17,161 bases of DNA. Origin: Euperipatoides rowelli (taxonomy: Eukaryota > Onychophora > Udeonychophora > Euonychophora > Peripatopsidae). The notes beneath the pieces are model-generated. The model did not search any database, was not told the origin of the DNA, and saw nothing but the letters and a program-made list of their open reading frames with translations. Shown in pieces: positions 16,676-17,161 of the stretch (its first letter is position 1; each line of letters begins with the position of its first letter). The translations under genes and the position numbers were made by a program. The stretch lies in NCBI GenBank assembly GCA_003024985.2, contig PXIH01S0020234.1; one strand, written 5' to 3'.

Positions 16676-17161
16676 TCATGTTTTAGTTCTAATTCTCTAA
16701 GTTTCCATTAGTTATATTTATTTAATGATAATTTGTATATATTTAATGGCACAAATAATAAATGTACTTTGTAATTTATTTATTTTGGGAATTTATTGAT
16801 GTATATTTTATTATTTTGTAATCGTATGTAATTTTATGTGATTTATTATGTTTATTTTCCAAAAGTATTGCCAATCAGCCAGTCTATGTCCAAAGTATGC
16901 CCTTGACCCCTAAAGCCTTTTTGTGATGAAAACTGTCAAGAATGTTAAAGCTAATTTTGTAAATAAATTAAAATTATAAAGATTTTAATTACAAGAAGTC
17001 TAAAGAAGCAGTTATTTAACTCTTTCACTAATATCCGCGCAATGTTGCGCGCATATTTATGTAATTTTAACAAAATCAATATATCTGTACACCCCCCTAA
17101 ATAATATTGACCTCAGATATGCATAAATTATCTCAAATTTAACATAATTTTATCAGCTTTC
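16676..17161. other. AT-rich tail of the window with a CpG-rich palindrome
   Basis: No open frame of interest on either strand. At 17036-17051 lies CGCGCAATGTTGCGCG, a palindrome with 7-base arms and a 2-base centre, in otherwise CpG-poor DNA. Upstream of it is TTAA (17016-17019) followed by CTCTTTCACTAA. That could be the start of a TTAA-inserting (piggyBac-type) element running out of the window, but this cannot be shown here. Confidence 0.4.

Noticed and set aside
1-17161. CRISPR arrays, bacterial operons, tRNA or rRNA genes
   Set aside because: No regularly spaced identical repeats, no ribosome-binding-site-led gene clusters and no cloverleaf or rRNA-like conserved blocks were seen on either strand.

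Overview
This is an AT-rich, non-bacterial window, most likely from a metazoan genome. Five short blocks (561-699, 2311-2441, 4537-4654, 6993-7077, 10167-10300) have AG/GT borders on the + strand, and their phases fit together (0, 2, 0, 1, 0) with no stop. Joined in phase they read about 202 codons. The predicted protein is a run of MSP/ASH-type immunoglobulin-like beta domains, with two D-F-G strand motifs about 111 residues apart. That spacing is typical of ciliary and flagellar axonemal proteins. My best guess is the CFAP65 family, but HYDIN, CFAP47 or DLEC1 types are not excluded from this much protein. The organism therefore probably has motile cilia or flagellated sperm. The lineage cannot be decided from the sequence.

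The rest is large introns (1.6, 2.1, 2.3, 3.1 and more than 6.8 kb) that act as a graveyard for mobile elements. Intron 1 holds a clean 147-bp hAT-type MITE with a perfect 8-bp target duplication (2088-2250). Intron 2 holds an 86-bp tandem duplication of a tiny TA-flanked inverted-repeat element (3602-3767). Intron 3 is largely a 1.87-kb element with 8-bp TTCAAATC duplications and related ends (4761-6632). Nested inside it, on the minus strand, is the 3' end of a Ty1/copia retrotransposon: RNase H tail, polypurine tract and LTR. Intron 4 holds several strong palindromes but no protein remnant that I can recognise.

Downstream of the last exon, 12044-15553 is a decayed Ty3/gypsy-type retroelement on the + strand. 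In order it has a tRNA-Arg-like primer binding site, Gag, then directly the RT connection/RNase H, an HHCC zinc finger, a DDE integrase core, a GPY/F-like module and an acidic C-terminal tail. Protease and nearly all of the reverse transcriptase are missing. The deletion joins Gag to RNase H in one frame. Many stops and frameshifts show that it is dead. I could not find its LTRs.

At the right end, 16339-16675 is a higher-GC antisense patch reading a Pro/Ser/Thr-rich protein end of unknown origin. The last few hundred bases contain a CpG-rich palindrome beside a TTAA. I found no tRNA, rRNA, CRISPR array or bacterial operon feature. Single ambiguous bases lie at 217, 2701, 5605, 10806 and 15779. 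No previously undescribed system is demonstrated. The best leads are the Gag-RNase H junction, the nested hAT/copia insertion and the unexplained antisense patch.
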